Assembly (NCBI GenBank): GCA_013400975.1 | Contig: WBMZ01011880.1 | Span: 124,001 to 188,000, forward strand | Source of the DNA: Atrichornis clamosus | Lineage: Eukaryota > Chordata > Aves > Passeriformes > Menuridae | DNA: 64,000 bases | Direction: 5' to 3' | In this document: in pieces, positions 63,361 through 64,000 of the stretch | Layout of the letters: each line of letters begins with the position of its first letter | Numbering within the stretch: position 1 is the stretch's first letter | Program-made: the position numbers and the translations under genes | The notes under the pieces: generated by a model | The model's database searches: none | The model's input: only the letters and a program-made list of their open reading frames with translations | Told to the model about the DNA's origin: nothing

Positions 63361-64000
63361 GTGAGTCCCGGCCCGTCTCCCCGGCATCCGCCTCCATCCG
63401 CGGCCGCCGCGCCGCCCGCGCCTTGCCCGCACCGCAGTCGAGGCTGCCCCGCTTCCGTCGGGGCTAGGAGCGGTGGGAGGGAAGGGTCTGGCGCGACGGA
63501 GATGGAGCCGCCACCGACCCGGCTCTTCCATAGGCCCTGGCTGCGGCCGCCGGCCTACGGCAGGGTGGGGAGGGAGAGCGGGCTCCGAGCGCCGCCGCCG
63601 GGAGTGCGGGGCTGGGACGGCAGGTTTCTCCGGCCTGAACGGGCGGTCAGGGCTGTACTGGGGCTGGAGCAGGGAGTGATTGCCGGGCGGGCTGTGGGGG
63701 GAGCTCGCCAGGATGATTGTGGCTCTGTAAACGCTGGTCTGGCAAGTTTAGTGACGTCTAAGAGTTTAAAATCTCCGCGACAAGAGGCAATAGGCAGAAA
63801 CTGATACAAAGGAAGTTTCGCTTGAAGTCGGGGAGGAACTACTTAACAGTGCGGGTGACCGGGCACTGGAACAGATTGTCCAGAGACATTGTGGAGTCTC
63901 ATTCACTGGAAATACTCAAAACCTATCTAGGCACGGTTCTGTGCCGTGTGCTCTGGGATAACCCTGGTTGAGCAGGGAGATTGGACCAGATGTCCCACGG
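63361..64000 (+). other. RPL7: RPL7 intron 1, truncated by the window end
   Basis: The first 360 bases are GC-rich CpG-island sequence. From about 63,777 the intron is CR1 sequence to the end of the window. No acceptor or second exon is present. Confidence 0.8.
63777..64000 (+). mobile_element. CR1 LINE 3' fragment, runs off the window
   Basis: The segment reads like the CR1 3' region in the sense direction: the ACAAGAGGCAATAGGCAGAAACTG block, then GGAAGTTTCGCTTGAAG, GAACTACTTAACAGTG, GGGCACTGGAACAGATTG and GAGCAGGGAGATTGGACCAGATG. These are landmarks of the bird CR1 consensus, with point differences showing an old copy. It lacks the 3' end only because the window stops. CR1 copies are usually 5'-truncated, as here. 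Confidence 0.85.

Larger units (their letters stand above)
62541..63720. other. CpG island over the RPL7 promoter and first exon
   Basis: A second GC- and CpG-rich block, beginning at about 62,540 and running past the RPL7 first exon into intron 1. It is distinct from the RDH10 island, which suggests two separate promoters and not one shared bidirectional promoter. The limits are estimated by eye. Confidence 0.75.

Noticed and set aside
1..64000. tRNA, CRISPR array, prophage or bacterial-type operon
   Set aside because: No tRNA B-box with a foldable cloverleaf was noticed, no spaced identical repeats, and the spliced gene structure is plainly eukaryotic.

Overview
The window is nuclear DNA of a vertebrate, almost certainly a bird. 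Coding sequence is split into short exons with GT/AG borders inside long AT-rich non-coding stretches, promoters lie in CpG islands, and the only recognisable transposon remains are two CR1 LINE 3' ends, the dominant avian retroposon. The species cannot be named from the sequence.

Positions 1 to about 34,000 are a gene-poor flank. I found no exon of a known gene there: only short simple repeats, one 19-bp tandem duplication, one possible ancient dispersed repeat, and one unrecognised 216-codon open frame (20520-21170) that ends six bases before a polyadenylation signal. In mammals the next gene on this side of RDH10 is STAU2; none of its coding sequence is recognisable here.

Positions about 35,100 to 61,065 hold a complete RDH10 gene (retinol dehydrogenase 10) on the minus strand. 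I rebuilt all six coding exons by hand: 60478-60769, 59772-60010, 40296-40394, 38899-39044, 38456-38587 and 36375-36498. Every intron has GT/AG borders, and the exons join in frame to 1,032 bases (343 residues plus stop). The short-chain dehydrogenase signatures are intact: TGAGSGLG at residues 42-49, NNAG at 146-149, Ser199/Ser200, and Tyr212-Lys216. Intron 2 (19.4 kb) makes up most of the gene. The promoter is a CpG island with a TATATA box and several GC boxes.

Positions about 61,100 to 64,000 hold the RDH10/RPL7 head-to-head promoter region. It contains a ZNF143/SBS-like motif at 61298, a nine-unit, roughly 18-bp minisatellite at 62996-63150, and the first exon of RPL7 (60S ribosomal protein L7) on the plus strand, with a TOP start, ETS, NRF1-like and YY1-like sites, ATG at 63347 and a donor at 63361. 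The window ends inside RPL7 intron 1, in a CR1 copy. The divergent RPL7-RDH10 pair matches human 8q21 and supports both names. The two genes share a neighbourhood, not a pathway: RDH10 makes retinaldehyde for retinoic acid synthesis, and RPL7 is a housekeeping ribosomal protein.

I found no convincing undescribed system. The most checkable unusual items are the minisatellite just upstream of RPL7, the possible plus-strand transcript from the ZNF143-like site, the unknown open frame at 20520, and two well-formed inverted repeats in RDH10 introns.
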